A DNA stretch of 64,000 bases, taken from contig NC_092497.1 in NCBI RefSeq assembly GCF_047495875.1, positions 65,557,492 to 65,621,491 on the forward strand. Reading direction: 5' to 3'. A program made the position numbers and the translations under genes. Shown piece by piece: positions 1 to 12,998 of the stretch (within the stretch, counting starts at the first letter, position 1; every line of letters starts with the position of its first letter). Origin of the DNA: Pithys albifrons albifrons. Taxonomy: Eukaryota; Chordata; Aves; Passeriformes; Thamnophilidae. The notes under the pieces were generated by a model. That model was not told where the DNA came from, searched no databases, and was given only the letters and a program-made list of their open reading frames with translations.

Positions 1-1680
1 ACCCATGCTTATGCATTAAAGTAACAGCTCTTTGAATTGAGTGCAGCAATGGCCACTAAGAGATGGGGAGGGAGGAGTCAAGCATGTCACAGTTCATACA
101 GGGCATGAGCCTCACCAGCCAGCACGCTCTCCCATTGCCCCTGAGTGAGGCAGCAGGGTAGGCTTGGGGTAGTAATTGGGTTCGACCAAGAGCCCTGATC
201 AACAAGTGAGTTCCTTGTGATGAGGCAGGTCTGAGGTCAAGCTGGGAAGTCAGTCCAGGTCCAGTGATGGCTGTCAAGGCCAGGGTCCTGTTGAGTGATT
301 TCTGGGCAGACCTACAGTGACGATGCTGGTAAGTCTGAGTCAGTCCAGATCAGCAGGACCCGTGGACAGGCACAGTAACTAATGCAGCTGAGCTGGAAAC
401 TTGCATACTTAGAGCAGAGACTGAAGGCTGCAGAATGACCTGAAATGGAGATCCTGGGCCCATGAACAAGTGGTGTGGATGGAGGGCCAAGCAGGGCTGC
501 TAAGAACCAGTGAGACCTAATTGTTCACTCACAGCTTTGACACTCTCACTGAGAGAAGACAACACTGAAAGACAACACTGTAAGAAGATGTAGTGCATAC
601 AATACTTCAACTTTGTCATTAGGGTTTTGAACTTAAAGTCCAGATGTGGAAGAACTACAGAAAGATGCCAGGGAACCACTGCTGTACCAAAGCTTCTGGA
701 TGGAAATCCCCTTTTTCTTTTGAAGAACTTCTGTTGTGGGGCCAGTGAACACTTGTAACTAATGGGCAAAAGTAACCTTTCCTTTTAAATCTTGCTGCTA
801 ATCAAATGCCATTCAACATTATTCTCTGTCATAGTTTTGAAAAGACCTGAGGGCCTTTCAGAAGGGAAAGAAAAGCATTTTGATTGCAAAGTGTACTCCT
901 ACTAATTAAGGACAATAAAAAAGGAAGGTAGAAAAACTCTAGATCCTTATTGCATAGCGTGGTATAAGGAAGAAGGAACTCTGCCCAGCCCTCTACAACT
1001 TAGAAGTTCAGAGCTGTTTTCAATTAGTAGATGTTAGTAGCTTCATGAGACACCCTATAGACACAGAAATGACAGCAAGACTTGTGGTGGCACTGATGTT
1101 TACACCACCATAAGCAAATGATACTCAGTGGCTTTTTCCCTTTTACATGACACCTTTCTTCACTACCGTCATTGGTACTACACAGCTGCCTAGAAGCTGA
1201 ATAATGAACCAGATCAAGACATTGACCTATAATCCCCCACCCATCTTTCTTTCCTCGGGCAGATCTACAGTGACGATGCTGGTATGTGTATGCCCAAACA
1301 GACAGGCTACCATGGTTAACTAGGGTTACAACCTAAAACACAAAGAAATATGAGTTGAATGAAGTTAATCTTGGAAGTTATTCTGTACTCTAAGTGCACG
1401 CTTCTCTCGTTACCAGCACACATACATGTAAGATCTCCACTCAGCTCCAAACTTAAATTTACTCCTAGCAGTCACAACTCATACATAGCAATGGAACACA
1501 CTTTACATGACAGTTCTGTGTTCTATAACCACATCAACACAGCACAGACAACAAGCTGGAAGCCACTGTACTGCTATAAAGTTATGGCCTTGTTGCCTTC
1601 CAGAAACTTAATGTGACATGGCTGGAGTGACACTATCAAGGGCTACAGGCTGTTCAGAAGAGACAGGGGAGGAAGGAGAG
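1..1680. other. KIAA2026 intron, left-edge segment
   Basis: No gene or exon of KIAA2026 is visible here. Positions 1-500 are less AT-rich and resemble old repeat-derived sequence that I cannot classify. The segment contains two copies of a 19-base block flanked by splice-like signals (310-328 and 1263-1281), reported as a finding. Confidence 0.5.
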
Positions 1681-4175
1681 GCAGAGAGGCTGCTCTCTAC
1701 ACCAGGGGGTGGATTGAATGTGAAGAGTTGTCTCTGAAGAACAGTCATGAGCAGGACGAAAGCCTGCGGTTAAGAATCAGAGACCAAGGCAACAAAGGAA
1801 ACCTTGTCATTGTTTTTTGGCCCCTGATCAAGCAGAGCCTATTGATGAAGTGTTCTTGCTCCAGCTATAGGAGCCATTGTGCTCACAGGCTCTTGCAACA
1901 TGAGAGGATGCGATATTGGATCTGATGGGCACCAAATAAAATCTGGGACATCAAGACTCGGGCTGCAGTGACCATGCAAATAGTGGAGTTTGGAGTCCTG
2001 AAGGATATGGGTCAGGTAAAGAAGTAAAGTTAGGCCCCTGAACTCTTGGAAAGCAAAGTTCCACCTCCTCAAGGAGACAGTCAGTGGGATCCCCGGGGAA
2101 ACTGCCCTCGTGGACAAGGGAGCAGATCAGAGCTGACAGATCTTTAAGGAAGTCTTCCACAGAGCACAAGAACTGGCAATACCCATGGGCAAGAAATGGG
2201 GCAAGGACAGCAAGAGACCAGCATGGGTGAGCTGGGAACTGCTGGTTGGAAACTGAAGGAAATGCACAGACAGTAGAAACAAGAACAGGTAACCCTGAGA
2301 AGAATACAGAGATGAAGACAGGTTCTTTAGGGATGGGGCAGTGAAGGCCAAGACAAATTTGGAACTGAACTTGGCAAGGGATAGAAAGAGTAACAAGGTC
2401 TTCTACAGGTATGTTAATCAGAAAAGGAAGGTCAAAGAAGGTGTATCCTCTCTGATAAACAAGGCTGGAAAAATGGTAATAGTGGATGAGAAGGCTGAGC
2501 TACTTTTGCCTTAGTCTTCAATGGCAGCATCTCTTCCCACACCTCCTGAGTGGATGCACAGCAGGATGGGGATTGGTGCAGCAAAGTCCCTTTCACTGTA
2601 AGTAAAAATCAGTTTCATGACCACTTGAAGAATCTGAACGTACAGAAGTCTGTGAGACCCAATGAGATGCATCCCAGAGTCCTGAGGGAATTGGCTGATA
2701 CAGCGCCAAGACACTCTCTATGATACATGAAAAGTGGCGGCAATCAGTTGAACTCCTAGGTGACTGGACAAAGTGAAACATTGTACCCATCTTTCTAAAA
2801 GGTTGAATGGAGGACCTGGAGACCTACCAATCCATCAGCCTCCGCTCTGTGCCTTGGGAGAAGCTCTGCTAAGGCACCTAGAAGCTCTGCTAAGGCACAT
2901 GGAGGACAGGGAGGTGATTTGGGACAGCCGGCACAGCTTCACCAGGGGCAAGTCCTGACTGACCAACCCAGTGGCCCTCTGTGATGGAGAGACTACAGCA
3001 ATGGACAAAGGAAGGGTTACAGATGTAATTTATCTGGACTTCTGTAAAGCTTTTGACATGTTCCCCTATAACATCCTTCTCTCTAAACTGGGGAGAGATT
3101 TGATAAGTGGACTGTAGGATGGATAAGAAAGTTGTTGGACAATAGCATCTAGAGAGCAATGGTCAATGCCTCAGAGTCCCGATGGTCATACATGGCAAGT
3201 GGTATCCTCCAGGGGTCTGTACTGGGATATTTAATGTGCTCATTAATCACATAGACAAGGGTGCACCCTCAGCAAATTTGCAGATGGCACCAAATTGAGG
3301 GGTATAGTTGACACACCTGAAGGTTGGAATGCCATACAGAGTGACATGGTCGAGCTCAGAAGTGGGTCCATGGGAATCTCAGGAGATTTAACAAAACTTA
3401 GTGCAAAGTGCTGCACCTGGATTGAGGCAATACTGGTATCAATATAGGCTGGAGGATGAAGGGACTGAGACCAGCCCTGAGGAGAAGGACATGAGGGTGT
3501 TAGTGGCTGAGAGGCTGGACATGACACAGCAACGTGCACTTGCAGCCCAGAAAAGCAGCTGTATCCTGGGCTGAGTCCAAAGCAACGTGGCCAGCAGGTT
3601 GAGGGAGGTCATCCTGTCCTTCTGCTCTGCTTTGGTGAGACCCCACCTGGAGTGCTGCATTCAGCTCTGGGGTCTCCAGCACAGGTAGAACACAGACTTG
3701 TTGGAGCAAGTCCAGAGGAGGCCACCAAGATGACTGGAGGGATGGAGCACCTCTCCTGTGAGGAAAGGCTGTGAGAGAATTGGGATTGTTCAGCCTGGAA
3801 AAGAGAAGGCTTTGGCATGATTTGACTGCAGCTTTCCAGTACCTGAGGGGAGCCTACAGAAAAGATCCAGAGAGACTTTTTACAAGAGCAAGTAAGTGAC
3901 AGCACATTGGCGAATGGTTTCAAACTGAAATACAGCAGGTTTAGGTTGGATATTAGGAAGAAACTCTGCAGTGTGAGGCTGGTGAGCCACTGGAGCAGGT
4001 TGCTCAGAGAAGCTGTGCATACCTCATTCCTGGGATATTCAAAACCAGGTTGGATGGGTCTCTGAGAAACCTAGTCTAGTGGAAGGCATCCCTGCCCATG
4101 GCAGGGGGTTCAAACTAGGTGTTCTTTAAGTTCCCTTGCCACAAAAACTATTCTATGTTTCTGCGATTCACTAAA
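1680..4175 (+). mobile_element. CR1 LINE, long degenerate 3' portion
   Basis: This is about 2.5 kb of CR1 retrotransposon in plus orientation, covering a large part of the reverse-transcriptase ORF2 and the 3' end. Recognisable CR1 blocks run in order, including a GGGATCCCCGGGGAAACTGC-type stretch near 2090, the ORF2 3' part at 3000-3700, and the terminal region near 4050-4165 ending in a TTCTATG-type tail. Many stop codons interrupt ORF2, so it is inactive. The start is approximate. Confidence 0.85.
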
Positions 4176-5181
4176 CAAGAACTAATACTGGGCATCCAGC
4201 AACAGAATTTACAGAAAAGATAAAACTGGGAACTCTATGTATTGGAAAATGAAATCCTCCCTAATACTAATATTATCTCCCTTATTTCCAAAAGGAGTCT
4301 AAATTGCAAAAGACAGAGAGAAATGAACAGCTAAGGAAAATGAACAGAACTGTGAATAGAAAGGAATAGAAAAAAACCCAAAACTTATGCTAGGGTCCAT
4401 TGTTTAAAAGCAAAATGTTGAACAATATCCTAAATTTCCAAATAAAAATTTTAATTCATTCATGGTATCCATAAAATGAGCTACTAAGGAACTGATCTCT
4501 GAGTAGCTCCATCTGTTTACTGTCTTTACAATTACAGTAATAACTACATTGCTAACAAACAAGAAAGGCACTGAGTTTCAGGACAATATTTAACCTCTCC
4601 ATGATTTATAATCAGGATAACATCTCCAGTGTTACTAATACTTGCCCTTACTAGATTTAAATCTGTCACTGCTTCACTGGTATTCCTCTGACATGCCCCA
4701 TTCCAGTTGCATTTCTAATTTACAGGGTTACAAAGACCTCAAAACTATGCTTCAAGCACTGCTATGTGGAGAAATTATTAACAGCCAACTTCGGTAACTT
4801 CAAACAATAAGCAGTCAGAGTATTCTAAGAAGCCCTAGTATAGTTTTCTAGAAAAAGGTTTTCAGCATCTCAACCAAATAAGCAGCAGTGCAAATCCTAT
4901 CTGTATTATGATTCACTCCTGATAGGCATGCTTATGCATTCTAAAGCGTTTCAGAAGAAAAAAACATTAAGGGGTTAAACTCAATTTTATTTAGAGATGG
5001 TAAGCCTGAAATATAAAATACTTTTTCCAACTGAAGTACTGCCAGTGCCTCACTCTCCTCAAAGTATTTTCATTTGACTTAACTTGAAAGCAGCACATTC
5101 ATTGATTAGTTTTTAAAAGGTGAATTTTGTTCTGTGTTTCATCTCATGCACCATTGTTAAAAAAAAAGAGCAGCTAATTAC
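4176..5181. other. KIAA2026 intron 6, start
   Basis: This is AT-rich intron downstream of exon 6 on the minus strand. I see no exon, RNA gene or repeat I can name. Confidence 0.7.
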
Positions 5182-5297
5182 CTGTTTCTTTGAAATGCTT
5201 TAATTAGCTTTGGTTCCCATGGTAACAGTTCATTAAGCAGTCGTAACAATGTACCATGCAATTCCTTTACTGCTTGCTTTCGGTGGTACCATCTTCC
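5182..5297 (-). CDS. KIAA2026: KIAA2026 exon 6
   Basis: This exon is 116 nt, between acceptor TTTATGTTTTCAG|G and donor AACAG|GTAATT, entering in phase 0 and leaving in phase 2. It encodes GRWYHRKQAVKELHGTLLRL and LLNELLPWEPKLIKAFQRNR, a segment I recognise from KIAA2026. It is the last exon of the gene that I can find in the window; no further exon appears between it and position 1. Confidence 0.95.
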
Positions 5298-5896
5298 CTG
5301 AAAACATAAATTCCATTTATTTATCATTGTGTTAGACCTGAATCTTATTAATTAGTAGTACAATAATCCTGGTACACTAAAAACTAGAAGAAAATATTAA
5401 GAAATTTCAGAGGTATATCAACCCATTACCTATATAAGACATTAATATTTTGATTTATTTTTTAAGCTACAGAGAGATAATGTCCTCTGCAATGTAATGT
5501 AATACTGCAAGGATGCTCATTTTTATAGGTCAAACTTAAAACTGAAGCAAGATGTTGCAAACACACCATGTGTTTAAAACAAGTAACTGGAAATCAACCA
5601 TGTATGCACACTTCACACAGAGATAAAATTTCTACAGAAAATCTTACCATAATCTCATTTAAGAAGTGGTATAGATTCTATAATTACTGATTGGAAAAAA
5701 AATTCCAAATACTGCAATTTTCAGGGATAAAACCCCCAGAGTTTTTGCATTACATTTTCTTTGAAGTTCTAGATAAAGTTTTTAAAAGAAAAGTTCTGCA
5801 ATTGGTCTTTTATGAAGCAACAGACTATGCAGCAGAGACCAAGTTACTAACATAAAATCTTTAAGATTGCAATTCAAATGTATAATTAAAAATGGT

Positions 5897-5902
5897 TTTA
5901 TT
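5897..5902 (-). promoter_or_regulatory. AATAAA polyadenylation signal candidate after block D
   Basis: An AATAAA hexamer lies on the minus strand about 50 bases past the TGA of block D. It would suit a short 3' UTR of an alternative transcript. In AT-rich sequence this hexamer also occurs by chance. Confidence 0.3.
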
Positions 5903-5952
5903 TTCGAAACCAATATATGTAATCTTGTGATCTTTCATGATAATTAATGTTT

Positions 5953-6020
5953 TCATAAATCAGGAAAGTCGGAACGAGGATAAGAGACACTGGAAAATGA
6001 CGACCATGGTGGACTTCGTG
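5953..6020 (-). CDS. Exon-like block D, possible terminal exon with stop
   Basis: This block begins after acceptor GAGTGTGTTCTGCAG|C. In the phase supplied by blocks B or C it encodes RSPPWSSFSSVSYPRSDFPD, one more residue, and then TGA at 5955-5953. The stretch has several CpGs in otherwise AT-rich intron, which hints at selection. AATAAA follows on the minus strand at 5902-5897. A second frame of the same block is also open for about 40 codons, so the coding call is tentative. Confidence 0.35.
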
Positions 6021-7369
6021 CTGCAGAACACACTCTTTAACACTTACAGATATGCTTTCTAAGTATTTCTTCCCAAAACTTTATTCTGTAGTTCATTACA
6101 TAAAAGACTGAACAATGAATATACATGTAACTGTTACAAAACAGATGTGGTGCACTCTAGTACTTCTGCCACTCTACTAACTCTGCATTTTATGTAAATG
6201 ACGGTTTTACCTGCTGACTCATCAGAGAGGATATAAGACAGTAAAGAGACTATGGTTCCGAAAGAAAAGGAAGCAATGCTTGGAACTTACTTAAATATAC
6301 TTATTTAACTTTTGATATCTCTCATATCCTTCACAGCTTCCTATGGTCTAGCACACCAAGAAATCTAAGGCAGCAAAATCTGGACAAAGCTTGACATAGC
6401 TGCCTTTCAGCAGTCTGTAAGAATGATCTTCCTAATGACTTTACACATATTTCAGCAGATCTCTCCAATATACAGCAAGACAAGTCAGGCTGAATGCTTG
6501 TTTGAAGACCAGGTATCCATTTTTTATGATTAATCAAGTTACCTAATAAAACATTCTTTGATTAAAATTACAAAAGCAAAGATTTTAAATAGGATATTAT
6601 GGCACATTCCCACATAACGATCAGTGTTGAACACACACAAGGCAGCAAATCATATTCTAATTTCCTTCACTTGTGGCCAGTCACAATTGCACATGTAATA
6701 ATGCACTGCACCATAAAACCTGTCACTAGCCCCTGCAACAGAAAACAGCTCTTGTGCATGCAGTAGCCTACTGGGGCATTTGGCATCATCCCCTAATGTC
6801 AGTAATCAACAGAATTAATGTGTTAACTTATCAAAGAATACTATGTGCACAGATTTACTTTTCTTGTAAGATATACAAAACATTTCACAGACAGTTTTAA
6901 AACAATGGATTTATATGCCAGAGTATTAGTGGACTGTCTCAAAACAAAAATCAAATAAAAATAAACAATGCCACCACTATTGTGGTATAGAAATGCAGTA
7001 CATAAAGTTAATATACCAAAGAAGGGGATGTGTGAAAATGTAGTATTAAAAAGATAAGAAAAATCACTACAGACTAAAATGAAATTAGTAATTTCTGAGA
7101 CTAATTTGTCTTTAAATAAGGCTAAGATCTCAACTTAATAGATAAAAAAGAGTATTTATAAGACAGAGATATCAGCTGACCACTGAGTAAATGAAGTGAT
7201 AACTGTATCATGCAGCCAGATATAAATATTTAGTCAAGAACAGACATAAAGTCTTTATTGACCTCACTAACACTTCAGAAAATAACAAATATGAACGAAT
7301 ATGTCACTTTTCTCCTTAATTACAAAAATGAACAAAAAAACCTAATCAATCCCTGCCTCCTGAATTCTA

Positions 7370-8352
7370 GAGCTTCATCTAGTTGAAGGCACGTCACTGG
7401 TGGGGTCCCCCAGGGTGCAATACTGGTCCAGTGTTGTTTAACCAGTTCATCCATGACTTGGATGAAGGGACAGAGGCCTCCTCAGGAAGTTCATGGACAA
7501 CACAAAGGTGAAGGAGTGTCTGGTACCCCAGAGGGCTGTGCTGTCATTCAGAAGTACCTCAACAGGTTGAAGAGATGGGCAGAGAAGAACGGTCTGAAAT
7601 TAACAAAGGCAAATGCAGCTTCCTGCACTGGGGAAGAACAACCCCAGGTACCAGTACAGGCTGGGGCTGACCTGCTGGAAAGCAGCTCTGCAGAGAAAGA
7701 CCTGGAGATCCTCGGCAACAACAAACTGTTCATGAGCCAACAGTGTGCCATGGGGGCCAAGAAAGCCAATGGCATCCTGAGGTGCATTGGGAAGGGCCTT
7801 GCCAGCAGTTTGAGGGAGATGATCCTGTCCATCTGCTCAGCCTGGTGAAGCCTCATCTGGAGTGCTGTGCCTAGCTCTGGGCTCCTCAGGACAAGAGAGA
7901 CATGGAGCTCCCCAGGCATGTCCAGCAAAGGTGGCAAAGATGATGAGGTGACAGAACCATCTCTCTTGTAAGGAAGACTGAGGGAGCTGGGCCTGTTCAG
8001 CCTGAAGAAGAGACAACTGATAGGGGATGTCATCAATGTTCCTTAGTATCTGAAGGGAGGGGGCCAAGAGGCTGGAGCCAGGCTCTGATCGGTGGGGCCA
8101 GGCAACAATACAAGAGGAAAAGGGCAGAAACTGATGCACAGAAGTTCCACCTGAACATGAAGAAGAACTTCTTTACTGTGTGGGTGACAGAACACATTGA
8201 CCAGAGATGTTGTGGAGTCTTCCTCAGTGGAGGTATTCCAGAACACAGTCCTGTGCCATGTGCTCCGGGATGACCCTGCATGAGCAGGGAGGTTGGACCA
8301 GATGAACCATTGTGGTCCCTTCTAATTTGACCCATTCTGTGAATCTGTGAAA
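7370..8352 (+). mobile_element. CR1 LINE, 3' fragment
   Basis: This CR1 copy is 5'-truncated and in plus orientation. It starts in ORF2 near GGTGGGGTCCCCCAGGGTGC and runs through the 3' end (GGTCCCTTCTAATTTGACC, then TTCTGTGAATCTGTG). An open frame of 131 codons at 7453-7848 is the ORF2 C-terminal part and ends in a stop. The element is dead. Confidence 0.88.
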
Positions 8353-9049
8353 AATAGTGTCCACAGGATATAGTTTCTGGAAAACTCCACATTTGCTTCC
8401 AAGTAATTTTAAGGTAAATTTTATAGCACCATAACTTTAAAAATGTAAATGAATTATTTCCTTTTATCCCAATTACTCATTTTTCTTACTGAGGTTTTAG
8501 AGTTGACAATAAACCTGTTAATGGAAACATAGACAAATTTAAGCCATGAGAAGAACCTACACGCCTAAGAAAGAGTCAGGACAGAACAAATATAAATCAA
8601 AATATTGGAATAAAAAAAAATACTTGTCTTTTTAATAGTGGTTCAGTTGATTTTCCCTGCAAACATGTAATATCTCTGCAAAGGCCAGATGCCATTATTC
8701 CTTAAATATTAAACAGTAAAAAGAGAGATAAAAAAATTTATATAACCTTAAGATACAGCACTACAAAACTTAGCATTTCTTATACAATATCATTCTCAAC
8801 ATTCTCTAACACAGTCTTGTGCTTTTTTTCCAGAAGGATAAAAAATAAGAAGGCAAATCAATAACTGATGAAACTACAACTTCAGCATTACATAGCTGCC
8901 TACTCATTTCTATAGATAATGAACTTATTCTTACAAATGTCTGTGTTGCAAATTCTCAGAAATATCAAATGATACAATGTAGGAGATCAACTATAAACTG
9001 AAGACTAGAAGATTCAGGCTTGACATCTGAAGCTATATTTTCATCAGAA
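8353..9049. other. KIAA2026 intron 5, between CR1 copies
   Basis: This is AT-rich intron with no recognisable gene, exon or repeat. Confidence 0.7.
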
Positions 9050-9675
9050 ACACACAGCCCTTCAGGTAGTTGCAGAGAGCAGTAAAGTCTCCTCTAAGCC
9101 TCCTCTTCTTCAGATTAAACAATCCCAGCTCCCCTAGCTGCTCATCACAGGACTTATGTTCCAGACCCCTCGCTTAGCTTCATTGCCCTTCTCTGGACTC
9201 ACTCCAGCACCTCAGTGTCTTCTTGCAGTGAGGGGCCCAGAACTGAACTCAGGATTCCATGTGCCTTGATTCTTACCAGTGCTGAGAACAGGGGACAAAT
9301 CACTTCACACCCCAGGATGCTATTGGCATTCTTGCCCACCTGGGCACATTGCTGGCTCATGTTCACTGTTGTCAATCAGCACCTCCAGGTTCTCTTTGTG
9401 CTGGAACACTTTCAGCTGCTCCCTCCCCAGCCTGTAGCACTGCCTGGGATTGTTATGAACCAAGTGCAGAACCCAGCACTTGGTCTTGTTGAACCTCACA
9501 TTGGTCTCAGTCCATCAATTCAGCCCATCCAGATCCCTCTTCAGGGCGTTCCTACCTCTCAGCAGATCAATACTCTGGCCCAGCATGGTGTTGTCTTTCA
9601 AGAGACTGAGGGTGCCCTTGATACCCTTGTCCAGGTCATTGAGAATTATATTAAACAGAATTTAGTTACCATCTT
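9050..9675 (-). mobile_element. CR1 LINE fragment, antisense
   Basis: This CR1 3'-region fragment is in minus orientation, recognisable from the antisense blocks CTCCTCTTCTTCAGATTAAAC and CCCTTCTCTGGACTCACTCC. The far end near 9670 is approximate. Open frames in it on the plus strand are antisense to CR1 and are not genes. Confidence 0.8.
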
Positions 9676-9920
9676 GTTGCAGGTGGTAGACAAACAAAAC
9701 AGTACCTTTTTTTCTGGAAACACAATATAGGATATTAACAACAGAAAAAGAGAAAATAAGAACTAGACAGAGAATAAATATAAAATGTGACTTTGAGCTT
9801 TGTCAAGTTACAGGTAAATTTTAAAAATACAAACACAATAAAAATACATTTTAGACATGTGCTGAAAGTTTCCATATAAATGCAAAGAGACATTCAACAC
9901 ATTCTTAACTGAAAACTTAC

Positions 9921-9974
9921 CTTTTAAAACAAGGTTTCTGACATCCACAGCAGCCAGGAAATGCTGACTCCACT
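9921..9974 (-). CDS. Exon-like block C, possible 54-nt cassette exon
   Basis: This 54-nt block lies between a weak acceptor (TCACAGAG|A) and a strong donor (TTAAAAG|GTAAGT). In the phase supplied by block B it encodes WSQHFLAAVDVRNLVLK. Its length is a multiple of three, so blocks B and D join in frame with or without it. The pyrimidine tract is poor, which makes this the least certain block of the chain. Confidence 0.35.
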
Positions 9975-10265
9975 CTCTGTGACTGATGCCCCAAAATACA
10001 CTATTCTGGCATACTCATCATGGAATCCCAAAGCAGACTGGAGCCAGGATATTAATATATGGGGTAAGGACTGAACTTTATATAGGAGTTCTTGTTTTGC
10101 TTTTAAATAAACACACACACACAACACCACAATATTTTGCAGTTTTATAAGATTTGCTGTCATCTTTACTTTATATTCTAGAGACATAAAGTAAAGAAAA
10201 TTAGTAATTTTATAAAACCATCCAATATTGTCAAAAAGGGGTGGTGGTGGAGGAATAAAACTTAC

Positions 10266-10393
10266 CCTTAATAGGCCTGCTCCATTCTGCAGCGGGGTTC
10301 TGTGGTATATGTGACATTACCAGTCTAGCGTTTTCTAGTGATGTCACACAGAGAGGGAGTTGGTGATCTCCAGCTGCTTTGGACAGCAGATAC
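10266..10393 (-). CDS. Exon-like block B, possible alternative KIAA2026 exon
   Basis: This 128-nt block lies between a good acceptor (TCTCTATTCTTTAG|G) and a strong donor (TTAAGG|GTAAGT). The only fully open frame needs one leading base and encodes 42 residues including AAGDHQLPLCVTSLENARLV and MSHIPQNPAAEWSRPIK. That phase is exactly what block A supplies. The translation looks protein-like but I cannot name its family. It is the best-supported member of the A-D chain. Confidence 0.5.
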
Positions 10394-12465
10394 CTAAAGA
10401 ATAGAGATCAGTAATTGTTTCAATTCAGATATGGATTAACATGGACTGTTCTTAAAAACTAATTTATGGGCCAAATACTACAATTTCAGATACTTCCAAT
10501 TTTAAACTGAGTAAGAATGCATGATGAGATTCTGTATTTATACTACGAATATTCATCTACTACGGAAAGTGTTTCAATTTTGAAAATGCTTAGAACTGTA
10601 TTTTACAGTAAAAGTTCTGAAAGTCAGTATCTTGTATTTTATATTCAGCAACATTATTCTGAGTATTATAAATATATAACAACAGCTAACATCTGATGTT
10701 ATTTGAAGACTGGGATTAGATACAGTGAGGAAGAATGACTAGTAGTAAATTATAAAACAAATTCACCCATGACATCTCTTTATCAATTTTATTTTTGAGC
10801 ATTTACCAGCAACTAATGAGAAGTCCTCAGAATTCAGCTTGAACATCCATGACCTAGATATCTGATCACAGCAAACTATATCATAAAATGGTATCTCATA
10901 CTCTCTTCTTATACACTGCAAACAAATAAAGTAAAACAAACAACAACAAAACCACAACAAATTTCTTGCTGCCAAGACTGTCTTTGTCTTCTGATGTAGT
11001 TCATTACTGTGAAATGGCCTTTCATTCATTTAGCTACATGTTTCAATTTTATTTAGGCAAAATTGTTAAACAATCACTGTGTTGATCAATCTACCACATT
11101 CTTTTAAAGATATAAGCCACAAAAACATAGAAGAAAGTTTATTATTAGCATGATCTTACGAGAGTTTTGAATCTAATTCAGAACAGTGAAATTATCCAGC
11201 ACTGAGCTGACATATTTTACTCCCCATTAGAAGAACTTCAAGTTATTACCTTACACTTGCACAACATATGAAGAAACTGGGTGTAGGTAGTATCTTAAAC
11301 TATTTACAAAAACTCTGGGTCTTTTAAGCTGTTACAATCTTATTTAAATCCCTTCTATACAGCTGAATATTTAATCTTCTTAAATCTGGATAGACAAGTA
11401 CTTCAACTGAGCACCATAAAATCATCTCTTTAGTTAGAACTGTATGCTGACAGAAATGCATTGAATTATTTCTTCAAAACAACATAATAACCGACCAAAA
11501 TCCAGAGCACTGTGAAATGTTTTGAATATACAGTAGTATCTCTATGACAAAAATGTTCCATATTAAATGTATGAGTACAACTCTGATGCAGAACCCACAC
11601 TTTCACATTTGGAGCTTTAGAAACGTGTGAAGGAAGTGGCCTAAAGAAAGCTTGTTAGCATACATTTGTTGGATGTTTAGTCAGCCATAAGGAAAGGCGT
11701 GAAAGATCAAGGAAAATAGTAAAAAAAAGTAGCCAATAAAGACCAAAAGCAGGAAGAGCTGAGATAAACTGAAGACTGGGACAAAAATATTGAAAGCTAA
11801 TGAGATAAGACAAAGTCAGAAACATCAGATAAGACAAATTAAATATTGCGGAACAAAAATTGAAGCCTAAAATTGGTGTTATTCATTCATATTACACAAC
11901 TAAATATTACAAAAGCTCCACATGTTCAATCTGTCCTCAGAAGTACATGAGGCTGGATGGGGTAGATGTGTAAATTTCAGTCTCAAAATTTGACATGTTG
12001 GGCTCATATTAGTGTTTTAAGAGATGCAGTCAAGCCAAAGAGAAGCAATAATAGAAGTGACCAAAGTATAAATCTAATTTTTCAGATAAAGAATGGAAAA
12101 AGAGAATGTGTTAGATACATTACAGATGAAGATGCACAGTAACACAGAACCCAGGCTTAAATGGAAAATGTTTCAGCTGCAAGACTTGAACTGCATCTAT
12201 TAAAATTCTGTTATCCTAAGTATCTACTGAAATCTCTTTCATTGGAGATCTCTGCCCCTGCAGTTCAAACCTGCAAATGTGTGCGCATATCCACATTTCT
12301 CAGACTACAATATTTCTTGTTTGTCTGTACATTCATGTAAATATAGTAATGGTGAAGAAAACATGTACAACCGAAACCTCTTTACATGCAAAAGTCTCAA
12401 GCATGGTACATATTTTATTGGGGAGGGAGGAAGAGATCAGTCAAAGAGGAGAGAGGAATGGGGAG

Positions 12466-12998
12466 TGTCTCAGGTTTGGCTTAGCTTCTTACCAACCCTG
12501 GACTGCCCTCTCCCTCCCCCCTGAGTCCTCGTAGCAAAGGAAAAAAAAATGAAAAAAAACTGAAAAGAGAAGAACTCAAAAGAAACTGAACTGAATTAAA
12601 AAGAAATTATATTTTCCTGACATTTGCAAACACATATATACAATGTGTACACACCACATAGGACCCCACCCCCAGGGGAAAGGGAAAAGGGAAAAAGGGA
12701 AAAAAACCAAACAACTTGTTAACCAGAAAAGAGGAAGAAACAAAACCAAACCTAAATAAATGAAACAGACAAATGCAATTAAAGGAGAACAAGCATGAAA
12801 TGGTCTCACCCACGTCCCAGGCCAGGAACACCACAAGAACAGAACAGACCATCCAGGCTTCTCCCACACCCAGCTCCCCCGAAGAAGGAAAACTAAACTC
12901 CTCCTCTGTTACGTGGAAAACACGTGTGGAATACTTGTGATGTCTGCTTCCTTGGTTACACCTAGTTACTGAGGAAGCCATGGATCAAAACCATTACA
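12466..12998 (-). mobile_element. Solo LTR of an avian ERVL-like retrovirus
   Basis: This is a 533-bp element with TG...CA ends flanked by an exact 5-bp duplication GGGAG (12461-12465 and 12999-13003). In minus orientation it begins TGTAATGGTTTTGATCC and ends CCAAACCTGAGACA, with pyrimidine-rich and GGGGGGAGGGAGAGGG stretches near the 3' end, as in avian ERVL-type LTRs. No internal viral region is attached, so it is a solo LTR. The exact family name is not assigned. Confidence 0.8.

Larger units (their letters stand above)
5298..7369. other. KIAA2026 intron 5, segment near exon 6
   Basis: This is AT-rich intron. Apart from exon-like block D (5953-6020) and its AATAAA, I see nothing assignable. 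Confidence 0.6.
9676..12465. other. KIAA2026 intron 5, with exon-like blocks B and C
   Basis: Apart from blocks C (9921-9974) and B (10266-10393) this stretch is AT-rich intron. A short CA dinucleotide run lies near 10110. Nothing else could be assigned. Confidence 0.6.

Noticed and set aside
7453..7848. A 131-codon open frame
   Set aside because: It is the 3' part of CR1 ORF2, not a host gene.
9215..9730. A 171-codon open frame
   Set aside because: It is antisense to a minus-strand CR1 fragment.
10105..10125. CA dinucleotide microsatellite
   Set aside because: It is too short and common to be of note.
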